From Neodiprion pinetum (taxonomy: Eukaryota > Arthropoda > Insecta > Hymenoptera > Diprionidae): a DNA stretch of 64,000 bases. Made by a program: the position numbers and the translations under genes. The notes below the pieces were generated by a model that had not been told where the DNA came from, ran no database searches, and saw only the letters and a program-made list of their open reading frames with translations. Below, piece by piece: positions 10,471-22,530 of the stretch (position 1 is its first letter; the number at the start of each line of letters is the position of its first letter). Location: positions 4,154,001-4,218,000 of the forward strand of contig NC_060234.1 in assembly GCF_021155775.2 (NCBI RefSeq). The letters run 5' to 3'.

Positions 10471-11439
10471 GTTGAACCTGCTTCACCACCTTTTGGGGCC
10501 TCAAAAACGATTTTCTTCGATGTACGGACACTGATAGTGCGAAGCGGTGTGACGCCTTGAAAATCTGCAAAGATAATTTTACCGCCCCAGAATTTGAGCA
10601 CGTGGTAAACACCGCGAATAATAAATTTTATCGGTTGAGTCTGATAATTGCCTCGGTTTTTGACGCACCCTGCATGGAGGTTAAAATATCCTATCGAATT
10701 TTTTGTAACGAAAACAAGCGAAGACTTTACGTATACAATGGTGAGTTGGCTTTGAAATTGCTTGGAATTTACCGTAATTGTAGTTCGAATGTCAAGTTAG
10801 GTGCAGTATAATTTTTATTTTTGTCTTATCTAATTGCGGCGAGGATTGGATTATTAACCATTTGTTTACGCGCTAACTCGGATAGCTGTTACGTTGTATA
10901 TTATTGCGCTTCGTGAAGGTCTCGTGAAAAATTTCTTATCCACTAAAATTCCCCACCACCGCTCGAAGAATATTTTACGAACATTATTTTTCCTCATAAT
11001 TTTATGATTCAAGTACACATTCCGATTGTCCAAGTCCTTTCAAATTTCTGTACATACTCTACAGCCTCGGGCGATTTCATGAATTTATTCACGGTACTTG
11101 ATGCCCAAAATTTAGACTCATCGTTATAACATGGATATTCACTTCATCTAATTTACCGTAATAAAATCCTACGCAAAAATCCTAAAATAGCGAGAAGTAT
11201 TTAAATCCACTCGTTTAAAAAATTTTTTGCCGAATCAGACGAGTGTTTCAAAAATAGCGCCAACGTACTTTCACAATTATTTACATCTTTCAAACTGAAT
11301 ACCTTCCGAGTAAAAATTGCCTCGCTGCAAAATATCGACGATAATATTGTTGCTCGATACAATAAAAAAAAAAAAAAAACAAAGCAAGCCACGTTTTTCG
11401 CGCCTACGCGTACGAAGCGCGATGCTTCCCTTAAAATCT

Positions 11440-11960
11440 TACCGTCTAGCGCTGCTCGTGCTTCTCAAGTTTGCGACGGAATTTCAAAGAGGGGAGGCGG
11501 TGGGTAGGAAGTAAAATGCGGGGCCCTATGCAGGCCGGCTTCCTTTGTCCATGGGTGACCCCCCGCGCGTTGGCGGGGCCCGTTGGCTCCGCTCGCTACT
11601 CGAGCGTGGGCCCCGAAAGAGGGCTGGGGAGGGGGAGGGGGATAGGGGGGCACAGGAGCCGGGATTCGAAGAGGCGGGAGAACGAAGAACGGAGCAGCCG
11701 TGCAACAGCAGCAGCAGCAGCAGCAGCTCAACCGGCGAGCAAGAGTATTCGGGACAAGGTCAGATGCCCTGGTTGCCGCAAACGGGAACGGGCAAAAGAC
11801 GACGAGAACCCTGCGCTTGTGCTGCCACCGCACACTTTCACTCGGTTCGCTAACTTTGCCAAACCACGCACGGTGCGCCGACTTCGATACTCGGGCGAGA
11901 GTCTTTTCTTAGTGTTGGTCAAACTGCGTACGTAATTTACGTGCGCATGCGTACAGCATG
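11440..11960 (+). promoter_or_regulatory. GC-rich island with CAG repeat; possible exon or promoter
   Basis: This is one of the most GC-rich blocks in the window, with a G-rich run at 11618-11658 and a CAG repeat at 11705-11727. All three plus frames are open over part of it. One, from ATG at 11551, begins MGDPPRVGGARWLRSLLERG and reads the repeat as serine. Another reads it as alanine, another as glutamine. Open frames on several readings at once are expected in GC-rich DNA and do not prove coding. A TGCGCATGCGT string (NRF-1/Ewg-like) follows at about 11943. I consider a 5' UTR, promoter or enhancer as likely as coding sequence. Confidence 0.3.
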
Positions 11961-12039
11961 TATCTCGTACGTATGCGCGCGCACACGTTTCGGCTGCTCG
12001 TTACTTCTTGTGCCAAAAGCATAATTTTGCGAAGAGGGT

Positions 12040-12062
12040 TTGTGTGTGTGTGTGTGTGTGTG
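12040..12062. repeat. (GT)n microsatellite
   Basis: About eleven TG units are directly visible, followed by GCGTGG. Confidence 0.95.
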
Positions 12063-12069
12063 CGTGGAT

Positions 12070-15000
12070 GGAATTTGCATGTAATTTAGGTACGTTTGAC
12101 ATGTACGATAGCATTTACGTCGACTTTTAGGATACGTTGTAGAGGTTCGTACAAAGTGGGTAATAGGTATGCCGATTTAAACATCTGAACTCTAAAATAA
12201 CTCCCTGGGTTTTAATAGATCGATTTATGGATTGATGGAGTTTATTTATACCTTAACAACAATTATGCAGCGAAATTAGATGGTTTATAGAGAACGCGTC
12301 GAGATTTACACGGTGTATTAAAAGTGAACGGAAAGAAAGATACGGTGAACATAATCTAATTTACTTGTGCTAGACTTAACCTAGAAAAGATGGAGAGGCA
12401 GGATATAAGAAGGACGGAAAAAGAATAGAGGATGTATGTAGATGTACGTGTTGTGTATGGAATTGGGAACAAGGATAGTCAATATTTATTGAATCGTTTG
12501 TTTTTTATTCTCCAGTGTGAATCAATTGGGTAACCCGCTAAAAAACCTGGTTCTTTGTAGCTGAAATCAAGTTCCAGACATCCGTGCACAATATGGCTGC
12601 CGTTGACACGCTTCAAATTTTATTTTGCGTCGGAAATTTTTTCTAGCTATTGTCGGTCGTTGAACGTTATTTTACGTCAAATAAAATGACGGCAGGAATA
12701 GCTGAGGTACGATTTTATCCTGAATCAGTTTCCGATTAGCAAGAATCCAGACCACGGACCCTAGTCGTTCCTCCGAAACGTAGGTTATTCCTTGATAAAA
12801 ATCTGATTAAGTTATAGGGTATCCGATGGGTGCTTACAATAATAATAAAAAAATCAAAATTTCGCAATAATGTTTCTTAACAATATACAGAAAATTATTG
12901 TAGTCAATAAATTGCGGTATATTTCAAGGACCTTGAAGATATCTGTACGTAGAATCGCTGTTGGAGCCTAAGTAGGTATATATGAGTTAAACGCAACAGC
13001 CCATATACATGCCTAGACGGAGGTTGAACAATGAATGCTCACGAAGCTATTGCACTCTGTATAAGTGATGTCAGCGTGCAGTAGGCTAAAAGAACAATGG
13101 AAATTGATATGTTGCGAAACTATCATTCGCATTTTGTTTTTGTTTTTTTTTTTTCTCTCTTCTTCCTTTTCACCCTTCTGTTTTGACCGCACGACGATCG
13201 TGAATCTGATTAACGCGTAATGTCGTAATGTCGAGAGGAAACAATTACCACCAGAGACTGATGAGTCGAATTTGAAAATAAATTTTTGCGCGAAAAATTT
13301 CGAAACAAAATCAACCGCATTAAAACGCTAGCGGTTGAATTCCGCACAGTTATCTTCAATCGCAGTTTGTTAAAAAAAAAAAATATGCTGTATAAGAATT
13401 TGTCACTCAAAAGTAGAAAGAGAAATTGTATAAAAATAACGAGCATAAATATAATACTCGTGCTTTGACTTGAATATAAAAATAAAGTATTTATTTATGT
13501 ATACCAAGCTACTCAGATAAGAGAATTCGCACAGCGTGACAAGTGAACGACTTATTTACGAATTACGTCGAGCAACATGAGCGTTCGTGGCTTGTTCGCG
13601 ATTGAACATGTGTAAATAATTATTACAATTGCACATATTGTGCGATGTAGGCGAATGAGAAAGAGTGAAAATAAGCGAATACACGCGTATCGTACATTCG
13701 TGTGCAGTAAATGAAATGTTCAGTGCACCGTGAACCGATTATTATATGCAAATATACATATTTATATATATATCACATGCGAGAGGGAATTATTCTTCAA
13801 TACACGGAGCCGATTATCGACAACCGAATGTGTGCGGTGCGTGTCCGGTCGTCAACATATTTTCATACTAATTCTGATTGGCGATTAAAACTGCAGCACT
13901 GCAGGGAGGAACGATCTAACAGCCGGCGGGCTGGCAACAGAGAATTATGAAAAATAACGGTCTCGAATCGTCTTTTCTGCAGTCAACTGTTGCGCAGCAA
14001 AGAACGGCGAAAAAATGTGGAAAACATCGGTTATAAATGGAAAAAAAATCGATTGAAATGAAAAAAAAAAAAAAGAAAAAAAAGAAATATGCACACTTCT
14101 ACCGATACGTACGCGCGATATTGAGGTTCGAAAATATGCAACGTAACGTGGCGTATACCTTCTGCATCTCGGTTGACAATATGGGAATTGAAAAACATTA
14201 AATATACGAGCATTGTTCGATACCTTTTCAGATTAATCGATATTAGCAAATATAGACCGTCTGAAATGTTATTGTTTTAAGGAGAGGAAATTAAAGCCTC
14301 GTGCAAAACGCCGAGTCGAAGCTTATAATTAAGGCACGCGTGTGCGAGAATGAGAAGGTGTAATGATTGTACACAGGTATAATGCACTCGTCTCAATGCG
14401 GAATGCTACCAGCTATTGTCATTCGTCACACTGGTCACTTTCTCAGCGATTATTGTTATTATCGGTACACATGTATAATTCATTTAAGCTTTCGAGTACA
14501 TGTACACATGTATAAGTGTATACGCAGACCTATCGTGTTATACGCCGGCGCAATTATTTACACCAGACTCCGGCAATTATCCCTTAGCTTCTTACCGCAG
14601 GTTGGTAAGTCGAAGCCTTTGCAGTGCTTCGTAACTTTTAGACTTTAGATTCAGGATGATTCAACGTCACAGACGGCTCCTGATCAGATTTTAGACACTT
14701 TCGTTCAGTAATTGTCTGGGATTAAATGAGTGATTGCGCGAGGTGAGCGTAAATGTTGTTGGGCGGCGGCCATTTTGAATTTCATTTTGGTCATTTATAA
14801 ATCGTGGCTCGAGTTTCAATATATTGTAATTTTGAAATACATTTCGCACAATACTTCCGAGGTTCGTTTTACGTTATTTAAACATTGACAAATTTCACCA
14901 GATACAATACAGCTGAATAGAGATAACTTAATCTTTGAAAAATCTCTTTTGAATCAAGCGATTTTCACGCGATGCATCTGGTATTATATACACATGCACA

Positions 15001-15933
15001 ATATTCGAAGGAGAAACATTTTATCCAATTTGAAGTTATTCAAGATTGCAGTGCCTGAAATAGACTGGTTCATTTATATTTATAGAGTTGAGAATAAGAT
15101 ACCTGCATGGGCGACAAAAATTCTCTCCGTACCACTAGCATGAAGTTCTTCGCAGTTAAAAGTCCAAAGTATTCGCAATTTATTTTAAGCGAGTTTAACG
15201 ATTCATTTTTTCTCAACGACGATCGTCAACTCTCTACAATATTTTACTATTCACTACGGTCAGAAGGAAGAACATTTTTTTTTAAACCAAATTATGCATT
15301 CATTGACATAGGTGTGTGACAAGTTAGCTTACACCGGAACGTGACTGCATGTGAGGATGTTTTTTTCACTTTCCTTTACTATTTTTAAAAATAGATTTTG
15401 AAAAAAAAAAAATTCAACACCGACCAGGGTTCCTACATGGCAAAGTGTTATTTCGCATGGTGAACTTTTAAATCCTATTTATACCGACGATGCAGAATAA
15501 GTGATAGAATTGATAAATTCTCGACAACTTTGAAACGAGGAGAATCAATTTGCATTCTGATGGGTGTTCTCGCGTTCGCGTCAAGATGACAAAAAGAAAT
15601 AAGCGAGAAGAAAAATGTATGCAAAGGAAAAAGGAATGGGGGGGAAAAAAAAAAAAAAAAAACGAAAAAAGAAATCGGATAGAGACGAGTGTTGACGGAG
15701 ACCAGAATAAACGAGCAAATTTTTTCCAACGCCTAACGCGAAGCGTTCGTTCGTTCTTTCCCTTGAATTTAAACGATATTCGATTTGCAGCTTGTGTTAC
15801 ACATCGATGCTTCTGACGCGTTACATGAAGGCCTTAGGCATTTACCTTACAATGCGTCAACCACGCCAGCTACACGCATCATCTGCAATAAATTTATGGA
15901 CTTGCACATTCGTCGTTGGTAAAACAAAAACAA

Positions 15934-15974
<41 letters not shown>

Positions 15975-16435
15975 ATAATATATATGGATATTTATGAAGA
16001 TACGATTTCGAACGAGCAACAAAGCGAACAATTTTATTTTACATCGTAACTGATTTTGGGGTAAAAATTTTTGTTTCTCAGAGGAGAAAATTGATCCAAC
16101 TTAAATAAGCTGGCGGAGAAAATAACTAACCACTGAAAAATGTTGAAAAAAATTGTCTAAGAAAAAAAAATGAAAAAAAAAAAATAATTACAACAAACAC
16201 AACAAGTATCATGAAACGGCTGAGTCGAAATTTCTAAAAAATTACGAAACTTTAAAGTATAACACGTTTATTCTTTCATGCAACAAATTTTCGATCGAGT
16301 TTAAAAAAATTGATGAAACATCGAGAGTCTCTTTTCTTGATAAATTTTTTCGTAAAATGAAAATGAGGAGGTAATCGCTGTGATCTAATTGTAAGAGATC
16401 GGACGGTTATGTATACACATGACTATAATGTAAAA
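12070..16435. other. AT-rich stretch, mostly featureless
   Basis: No gene is supported. The only frame with some splice context is an ATG at 14382 that stays open 74 codons to CAGGTTG|GTAAGT (GT at 14605), again in phase 1. Its cysteine- and tyrosine-rich product does not look like a known family. GGCGGCCATTTTG at 14766 is a YY1/Pho-like core. Other content is A/T runs and a TA tract near 15938. A partial match of TAAGGCACGCG at about 14330 to miR-124 lacks a hairpin. Confidence 0.45.
15937..15981. repeat. (TA)n with AAT tail
   Basis: An uninterrupted AT/TA run of about 34 bases is followed by AATAATAATA and more TA. Confidence 0.95.
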
Positions 16436-16439
16436 CGAG

Positions 16440-16670
16440 ATATCAACCTGCGAAGTGTACGAAGGAAATGTTAGGCCGCGGTTACAACGTCGGAGAAGTT
16501 CTTTGTCAGGTTTGGTTCGGTTCTCCTGCATCGGGGCCAAATAGTGGGGGAGAATATTCGAACGTGGAGGCCGTCCGGTTCCCAAGTTATGTGCCGAGGC
16601 ATTAGAACGTTATTACTTAGGCAGGCTGCGGTGCATGCAGCTTGGTGTGTTCGCTCCTCAGGCATCCATG
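16440..16670 (-). other. Isolated GC-rich island with an open minus-strand frame
   Basis: This patch is clearly more GC-rich than the kilobases around it. On the minus strand a true ATG at 16665-16663 opens a 64-codon frame beginning MPEERTHQAACTAACLSNN and ending at TAA at 16471. A second minus frame is open too. There is no clear acceptor or donor at the edges. It could be a conserved regulatory element, a small exon or a retained fragment; I cannot identify a family. Confidence 0.2.
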
Positions 16671-16912
16671 TAATAATCGCTAAATCAATTTATTAAACCG
16701 TATTATACGAAAGAGTTACGTTACCGCGTTACACGTTTAACTCGTAATAACTGCGGCTGGAGGGATGAAAAATAAAGGGAAACGATGAAAGAAAAAAAAA
16801 AAAACCCAAAAACAACCTCTGATTAAATTAAACAAGGCAAACGGATGTATTACACTCTATAATAGCTGCACGAGTTTGGTTCAACACTTCCAAAGATTCT
16901 CGTATTCTCTGT

Positions 16913-16972
16913 ATATTATACATATATATATATACATATATATATGTGTGTGTGTGCGTGTATATATACACC
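16913..16972. repeat. Compound TA/CATA/TG microsatellite
   Basis: Short TA runs are separated by AC steps and followed by about six GT units and another TA run. Confidence 0.9.
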
Positions 16973-17514
16973 TTACGCAATTATGAGCTGTTGCAGGAAA
17001 CGCGATATATTATACAGATATTTTATACGCTAGATTCACGGTAAACTTGGTATGATTGAGAATGATATACGAGAATCGACACAGATTTTCCGTATAACAT
17101 ATATATATATATATATACACATACACCAATATCCACGTTTCGTCATCGTCGATTTCAAATTTGAGCCGATCTTTTCATCAAAATCGATTCAAATTTTATC
17201 GATTATCGTTGTTAGACCGATGATCGCAGTACAATAACAGACTTACACATGCGTGCGGAGTCTGAGTTTAATACTTTTCAGCCATCTTTGATTCATTGAA
17301 ATTACTCGACCTCAGCTATCAAACGGTATAATATTTGCGTTGCCTCGAACTGCTTTTTTTTTTTTTTTTTTTACACCCTCGTCGATTATACATGCAAAAT
17401 TCGAAATTATCTGACACGAGAAATTTGTTTTGAAATTCATTTTCATGTCACTGGAATTACGGTATTAATCCTTCGATAATGTGTTTCGATGTAAGGAGAG
17501 AATTCGTGTTGAAG

Positions 17515-17582
17515 TAAAAAAATAAATAAATAAATAAATAAATAAATAAAATATATGAAGGTGGATAGAAAGAGAGAGAAAT

Positions 17583-17612
<30 letters not shown>
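17515..17612. repeat. (AAAT)n followed by (GA)n
   Basis: About eight AAAT units (17519-17551) precede a GA-rich run (17569-17612). The minus-strand reading gives L/S/F-rich frames, which are repeat products and not genes. Confidence 0.92.
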
Positions 17613-17613
<1 letters not shown>

Positions 17614-19000
17614 GAACTGTCTGATTGAGAGCGAAGGGCTTCAGAGTCGAGAATTAATTGCAGGAGTTTAGTTATCTCGAATCGAATCACCGGTTAAATA
17701 TATAATACAGCATTATAAGTATCGCGATTCGAAACCACGTGAATAGCATAATAAGATCGTCGTTGTTTGTACACTATTTCAATTAACATTATTCAAATTT
17801 ATGTAAATCGAAACGTGTACAACCTTATAAAGTAACCTTATAGTGCGTACACACATATACATGTAATACGCATAGACGTATCTACGTATAAATAAATAAC
17901 ATAAACCGACGGGTGATTGGAAAAATTTGCGATACAATTCCGCGATTGGTTTTTCTTTTCTTTTTCTTTTTTTTTTTCATCATCTGCTTTTTTATCATAC
18001 CTCCGATTTTCTATTTTCTTGACTCGAGCATCATTCCACCACACATGCTTTATCCCCTCGTTAATATTCGCAATCGTGCCTAGACTTTTGCAGGAATCGG
18101 ATATACCTACGCTAGCGCACGAAATAAACAAGGGGAAAATTACAAAAAATAGTCTAAGAAGTAATTGTGATTTTATAATGAAAAAAACATACGACCGCGA
18201 TAAATTTATTCAGGAAATTCTTTGAGCGAGTCCGCGGATCGTTCTTTTCATACTGATTGAGATATGGGAGGAAAAAATTATAGGTGGCAGAGAAAAGTAA
18301 CTCGTTTTAATAAAAACGCAAAAGATCGGATGACGTGACGTCAGAATTCGTGACACCTGAAAATAAACTCTGCAGTCACTTATTTGCACTTGTATTTCAT
18401 GCATGTATTTGTGCAGTCATACCGCAGAGCACTTTGCGAAATAAACGCGTTACTTATTGGCTAATTCTGCTGGCTTTTGTAGACTGTATCGATAAATAAA
18501 TATTTATGATCTATAAATTTATGGACATTGCATACCGGTGCATTTATTCACTTCAGGGTCGTATTCGGCTCGAGTTGAAACTCGAGCTGCAGACATATTT
18601 ACACGGTAACCGATTTCAGAATACTTACCTGTTGAAATTTTCAACTTCCGTCAGGTTTCATGAAAAGTTGAGTTATTATTTTCCCACGTCGCGAACACAA
18701 AAGGTGATGGAAAAAATTTTCCAACCCGTTTACGGAGTGTTTTCATTATCTTCGACAATTTTCTACTAGTTGTGTATTATATCTGGATCATTGCTGGCAA
18801 TATGTGTAATTATATAAACTCAGCAAACACGATAGTCGTATTTTCATCAGAATCCGTTGATGACATCGGAAGAATTTTATTGCTAATCGATGACAAAAGT
18901 GCTAGGGAAAAAGGAAGAAAAGAAAAAAAAAAAAAAAGAAACAGTACAATTACAACATTCCTTTAACCTACGATCATAAGCTTCGGTTTCCTCTTACACA
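17613..19000. other. AT-rich stretch with a perfect minus-strand donor
   Basis: No gene is supported. At 18621-18631 the minus strand reads CAG|GTAAGTAT, a full-length match to the U1 consensus. The minus-strand sequence before it has an ATG whose frame closes after six codons, so any exon there would be untranslated. A TGACGTCA palindrome lies at about 18338. T-rich low complexity fills 17950-17985. Confidence 0.4.
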
Positions 19001-19001
19001 G

Positions 19002-19090
19002 GCATGAGCGGAAATTGGCGGTTATCCAAAAGTGATTCCGACTTGGTATCGTACGTGAAATACGCGAGTATTGATCATTCTCAAAGGCCA
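19002..19090 (+). CDS. Candidate coding exon with both splice signals, unknown protein
   Basis: Upstream are a branch-point-like CTTTAAC (about 18961), a pyrimidine tract and a TTACACAG acceptor ending at 19001. Two bases later an ATG at 19004 opens a frame of 29 codons. It begins MSGNWRLSKSDSDLVSYVK and ends HSQRP at a GTGAGT donor (19091). Only this frame is open through the unit; the other two close within about ten codons. Order and spacing of branch point, acceptor and donor are as expected for a short exon. I do not recognise the peptide, and it may be an alternative N-terminal exon. Confidence 0.3.
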
Positions 19091-19127
19091 GTGAGTCGAT
19101 GACGAAGTACGGCAAAGTATAAGCTAG

Positions 19128-19151
19128 AGTCAGAGTCTAGAGTCTCTGACT
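19128..19151. other. 24-bp near-perfect palindrome
   Basis: AGTCAGAG and CTCTGACT are exact inverted arms of 8 bp around a TCTAGAGT centre. It lies 37 bp after the candidate donor at 19091. It could be a small hairpin or a dimeric factor site. Confidence 0.6.
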
Positions 19152-19353
19152 AAGTGACCCGGGCGCCTACTTCTTTTCTAGCACAACAACTTTTTCATAC
19201 ATTTTCGCGAGACACGCTGATCATCCTAACCCAATTATTCAGCTTCGCGATTATGTCGTTCAAAATCAAAGTCAGTATACGGCTAAAGGCGAAAAAGAAT
19301 GAAGAATGCTTTCCATCAAATTTCCGAACCAAGATCATCCTGGAGCGGTGGTG

Positions 19354-19646
19354 CATGCAAATTAGAGTGAGCCAAAAAAACTAACCTATCGAATGTACGG
19401 TCTTGGAAGGATTTATTTACTGAGAAAAAAAATTGTTTTAATTCAAACGGTTCGATAGTTACAGCGTTTGTAATAAAAGAATTTTTTGTTGCGCGTTATT
19501 CAAATGGGAAATTTCAAATGGCCATCGACACCTTTTCAAATTGAGCTAAAAATTTTCCCAAACGAGAGAATTTTTTTCTCAGTAAATAGATCCCTTTAAT
19601 GTCATAGATTCGATAGGTTAGTTTTTTTTTGCTCACCCTAATGCAC
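19354..19646. mobile_element. Foldback MITE (family D), single copy
   Basis: The left arm (ATTAGAGTGAGCC, AAAAACTAACCTATCGAAT, TTTACTGAGAAAAAAATT) returns as the reverse complement on the right (AATTTTTTTCTCAGTAAATAGATCC, then ATTCGATAGGTTAGTTTTT and GCTCACCCTAAT). The arms are about 80 bp each around a 125-bp centre. There is no coding capacity. The inner ACTGAGAAAAA resembles the family C tip, but the outer arm does not. Confidence 0.75.
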
Positions 19647-19699
19647 ATGGCGAGTCTTCGACTCTCTATACTTCAAAGAACGATTCAATGGCGTTGGAT

Positions 19700-21540
19700 T
19701 CGTCGCCTGGGATCCAAAAACGTGATTTTATTCGTTCTCATATCGGGGCCCGATCAGAGATCAGGAAATTGGACTGTGCGTCGGATTTGGGTACACGGTT
19801 GATGCTGCTAGCATCGTTATTGGCCGATGATTTTTTCGGACTCATCTCTCACCGTCATCGATCTCCTCGTCGTATTCATTCCGCTCCACAACACATCGCG
19901 TCGGAATAAACACTCCGCCGTGACCTTGATAATTGGCCAACAAACGTCCGTGCAAATAAGGAGGATGAACATACGTGGATGAGCGTACGGGTGTGCGGAG
20001 ATCATGCACGAAGCAGGTTGTTAGAAAATATTTACACCCGATACTCGTGTCGAAACGGCATCGTGAACTGAAACAGTAGGTATCGAAGACTGAACGGAGG
20101 CGAATGATACCCCTACAATATGTACGGTAGTTCGATACCCGTGCACGGATTTCGAAAGCACAAAGCTGTGATACTCCTCGATTCTTCGATTAATTTTCCC
20201 CCGATAAAAGCTCGCGCGGATCGACAGACAAAGAAAGTAAACTCTCAGAGAAACGCTTCGATTCTCATGACGTTAATTAACGCGATGTGAATTCATGATA
20301 GCCAATGGGAGTGTTGACGCCGTGGCGATGATGATGACGATGACGATGACGATTTGGTTGAAAAGAATTCGAGTCCGCCTCTTGTACGCGCTATTTGTTT
20401 GACTTTAGAAGTGGGACGACGTAGGTAAAAACCACTTGTGCAAATAACTGCAGCAAGGTACGTAACCTACACGAGCCTTTTGCTTCTATGTATTCGCATT
20501 ATACTCACACGTGCCGTTGCATTCTGTTTGCATTGCATTTTAGATACGTTTTACCAATTTATTCATGAACCCCCCCTCGGCAAGGAGGCTGCATCGCATT
20601 GACGCGAATAGCTTGGTACCTATACCTTATCCATACGTCTTTTATACCGCTTACCGATCAGCTCGATACTGGTAGCCATGATCCGAAACATAGTCGAAAA
20701 CCTACGCTTTGATTTCTCTCGCTCTCTTTCAAAATTGCGCTCGAAGGTCTGCTTACTGCAAAAAGATACGAACACAATAAAGTTACCACTAGACATTTAC
20801 CCACAAATCATTCGTCCGGCATTGAACCGGGTGAGAAGTTCACCGCAAAAACGATTTTTCACTTCAGAGTTAAGCGCTAAGTTGCAACTGCTGATTCACT
20901 TTTTTTTTTTTTTGATCTTACATTCTGATGCTGTTTTGCTAATGCGTGCAGCTCGCTGCAAAGTTTCGAATAACAAACAATCTTATCAATCAATCAATTT
21001 CTACTTAAGAGAATAAAGCGTTGCGTTCATACAGTCATTGGAAACCATAACTCTGTATCATCGTTTATATGATTTCAAGATACTTGGTAAAAAAAAAAAA
21101 AACGAGGCCATCCAGGCTTTTCAGCAAACTTCTCTAACACTCGGAATATCGACAGTCTGGTGGCCTCGTCCGAGTTTGCGTATAATCTCCGCATCCATAA
21201 TACATAACGTCCGTGGTGCAAGACTTTTTGACACTGCGAGTATTGTCCGTGGTAGGCGTGCGTCTGGTGATGGAAGCCGCGGAGTTTTCAGTCAATTTTT
21301 GTATAAATACTACATTTTACTAACGCTTATTCCGATGCACTCGACGCTTGCATATTACACCAAGCGTATGTGGCACAAGGCCGACATTAGCATCTCTACC
21401 GGTATACACCTCGTGTCCCCCGAGCAGTCCTTTGCGAAGCCTCCGGAGCTCTGCTCGCAGCACGAGTTTGTCCGGAGCTGAATTCTGCGGGACGATAAGC
21501 AACGAGGCGAACGCTTTTCGCGTCTGACAGCTTCCCCCGA
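19700..21540. other. Mixed-composition stretch without a clear gene
   Basis: No supportable gene. The block includes a GAT/GAC repeat, the stretch AACCCCCCCTCGG at 20568, and an open plus frame (21038-21481) starting at a non-ATG codon that has no splice context. Parts are moderately GC-rich (19680-20350) and unique in the window. Confidence 0.4.
20327..20353. repeat. (GAT/GAC)n trinucleotide repeat
   Basis: Nine GAT or GAC units stand in tandem. In one frame this would encode a short Asp run, but the frame is not otherwise supported. Confidence 0.85.
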
Positions 21541-21555
21541 TTCCAGCTTCCGGAA

Positions 21556-22530
21556 AAAATCAGAAAAAGCAAAAATCGGAATGGCCAGAATTCCGAATAT
21601 AAATATATCGAAAACTCACAATCGCGAAAGAACAAAGTGGTGAATCTTCATTAGGCCAGAAATTATGGAAGAAGAATATAAAAGTATCGAAATTTGAAGT
21701 GACACAATTTAGAATACACGGCTGGTGAAAATTCCGAAAGGCCATTGGCAGAATGAGGCAAACACAAAAAAATAATCTTCGGATGGATCGTAAAGTAGAA
21801 TTTTCGTTTATTCGAATTCATTAATGCCAAGGATCAAGAATCAGAACGGTTAAAACTCCGAGTAGTAATCTCATAGAAGGCTCGGAATATAGAATTGCAG
21901 CGTGTCGGAATCGTCGGAATGAAGAATCGCAATATATCGGAAGAGTCGATAACTCATATCGTATTGGAAGCCAAGAAATATAAGTTTACGATATCAAAAG
22001 TCGTATTCAATCTTTTAATGAGACAAAAATATTGCAGATGAAAAGATACGCCCGATGCACCTAAGAATTTCTTTGATTCTGTATACAAAACATTTTGCAA
22101 ATCAAAATAGATTAGTCGGTTACTTTCGGAATACCGATCTTTCCGAATTTTACGATTCTGAATAATGACCCTTCTACGTTCCGGATATCTGTTTTCCGCC
22201 GTTTCTGGATGATCAAGTTCCAACTTTTATTTTTATAATATTTGGACGTTTGAGAGTACGAAACTTTCTACAGATTCTTTCTCTGGAACATGGACTCTAT
22301 ACATTATTAAATTCCGCACCTCTGAATTCTTGGATTAACGTTTTCTGAAGTAAGTAAGTTCGGATAATAATAAAAACTCTACTAAATACATTTTAGGTTA
22401 ACCGTAGCTTTTTATTGGACACCATTAGGGACTTACAATTTCTGATAGTATCTATTCTCTCACATTTGTCATTCTAGTTTATTAAATTCGGAATTCTGGC
22501 CATTCTGATTTTCGGTTTTTCTGACTTCTT
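21556..22530. repeat. Segment with inverted outer arms and repeated CGGAAT words
   Basis: The left edge (CAGAAAAAGCAAAAATCGG, AATGGCCAGAATTCCGAAT) is the inverse of the right edge at about 22480-22525 (ATTCGGAATTCTGGCCATTC, TGATTTTCGG, TTTTTCTGA). These arms of about 45 bp bracket about 900 bp in which CGGAAT, ATTCCG and GAATC-type words recur without a fixed period. It may be an old, decayed mobile element or degenerate satellite. No coding frame is convincing. Confidence 0.5.

Noticed and set aside
14328..14345. TAAGGCACGCG match to the start of miR-124
   Set aside because: The match ends after about 11 bases and the flanks do not fold into the miR-124 hairpin; the passenger arm is absent.
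18338..18345. TGACGTCA palindrome as evidence of a CREB promoter
   Set aside because: An 8-base palindrome is expected about once by chance in a window of this size, and it lies in AT-rich DNA without other promoter features.
20355..20385. GAATTCGAGTCCGCC as a tRNA B-box-like match
   Set aside because: No A box and no acceptor stem pairing nearby.
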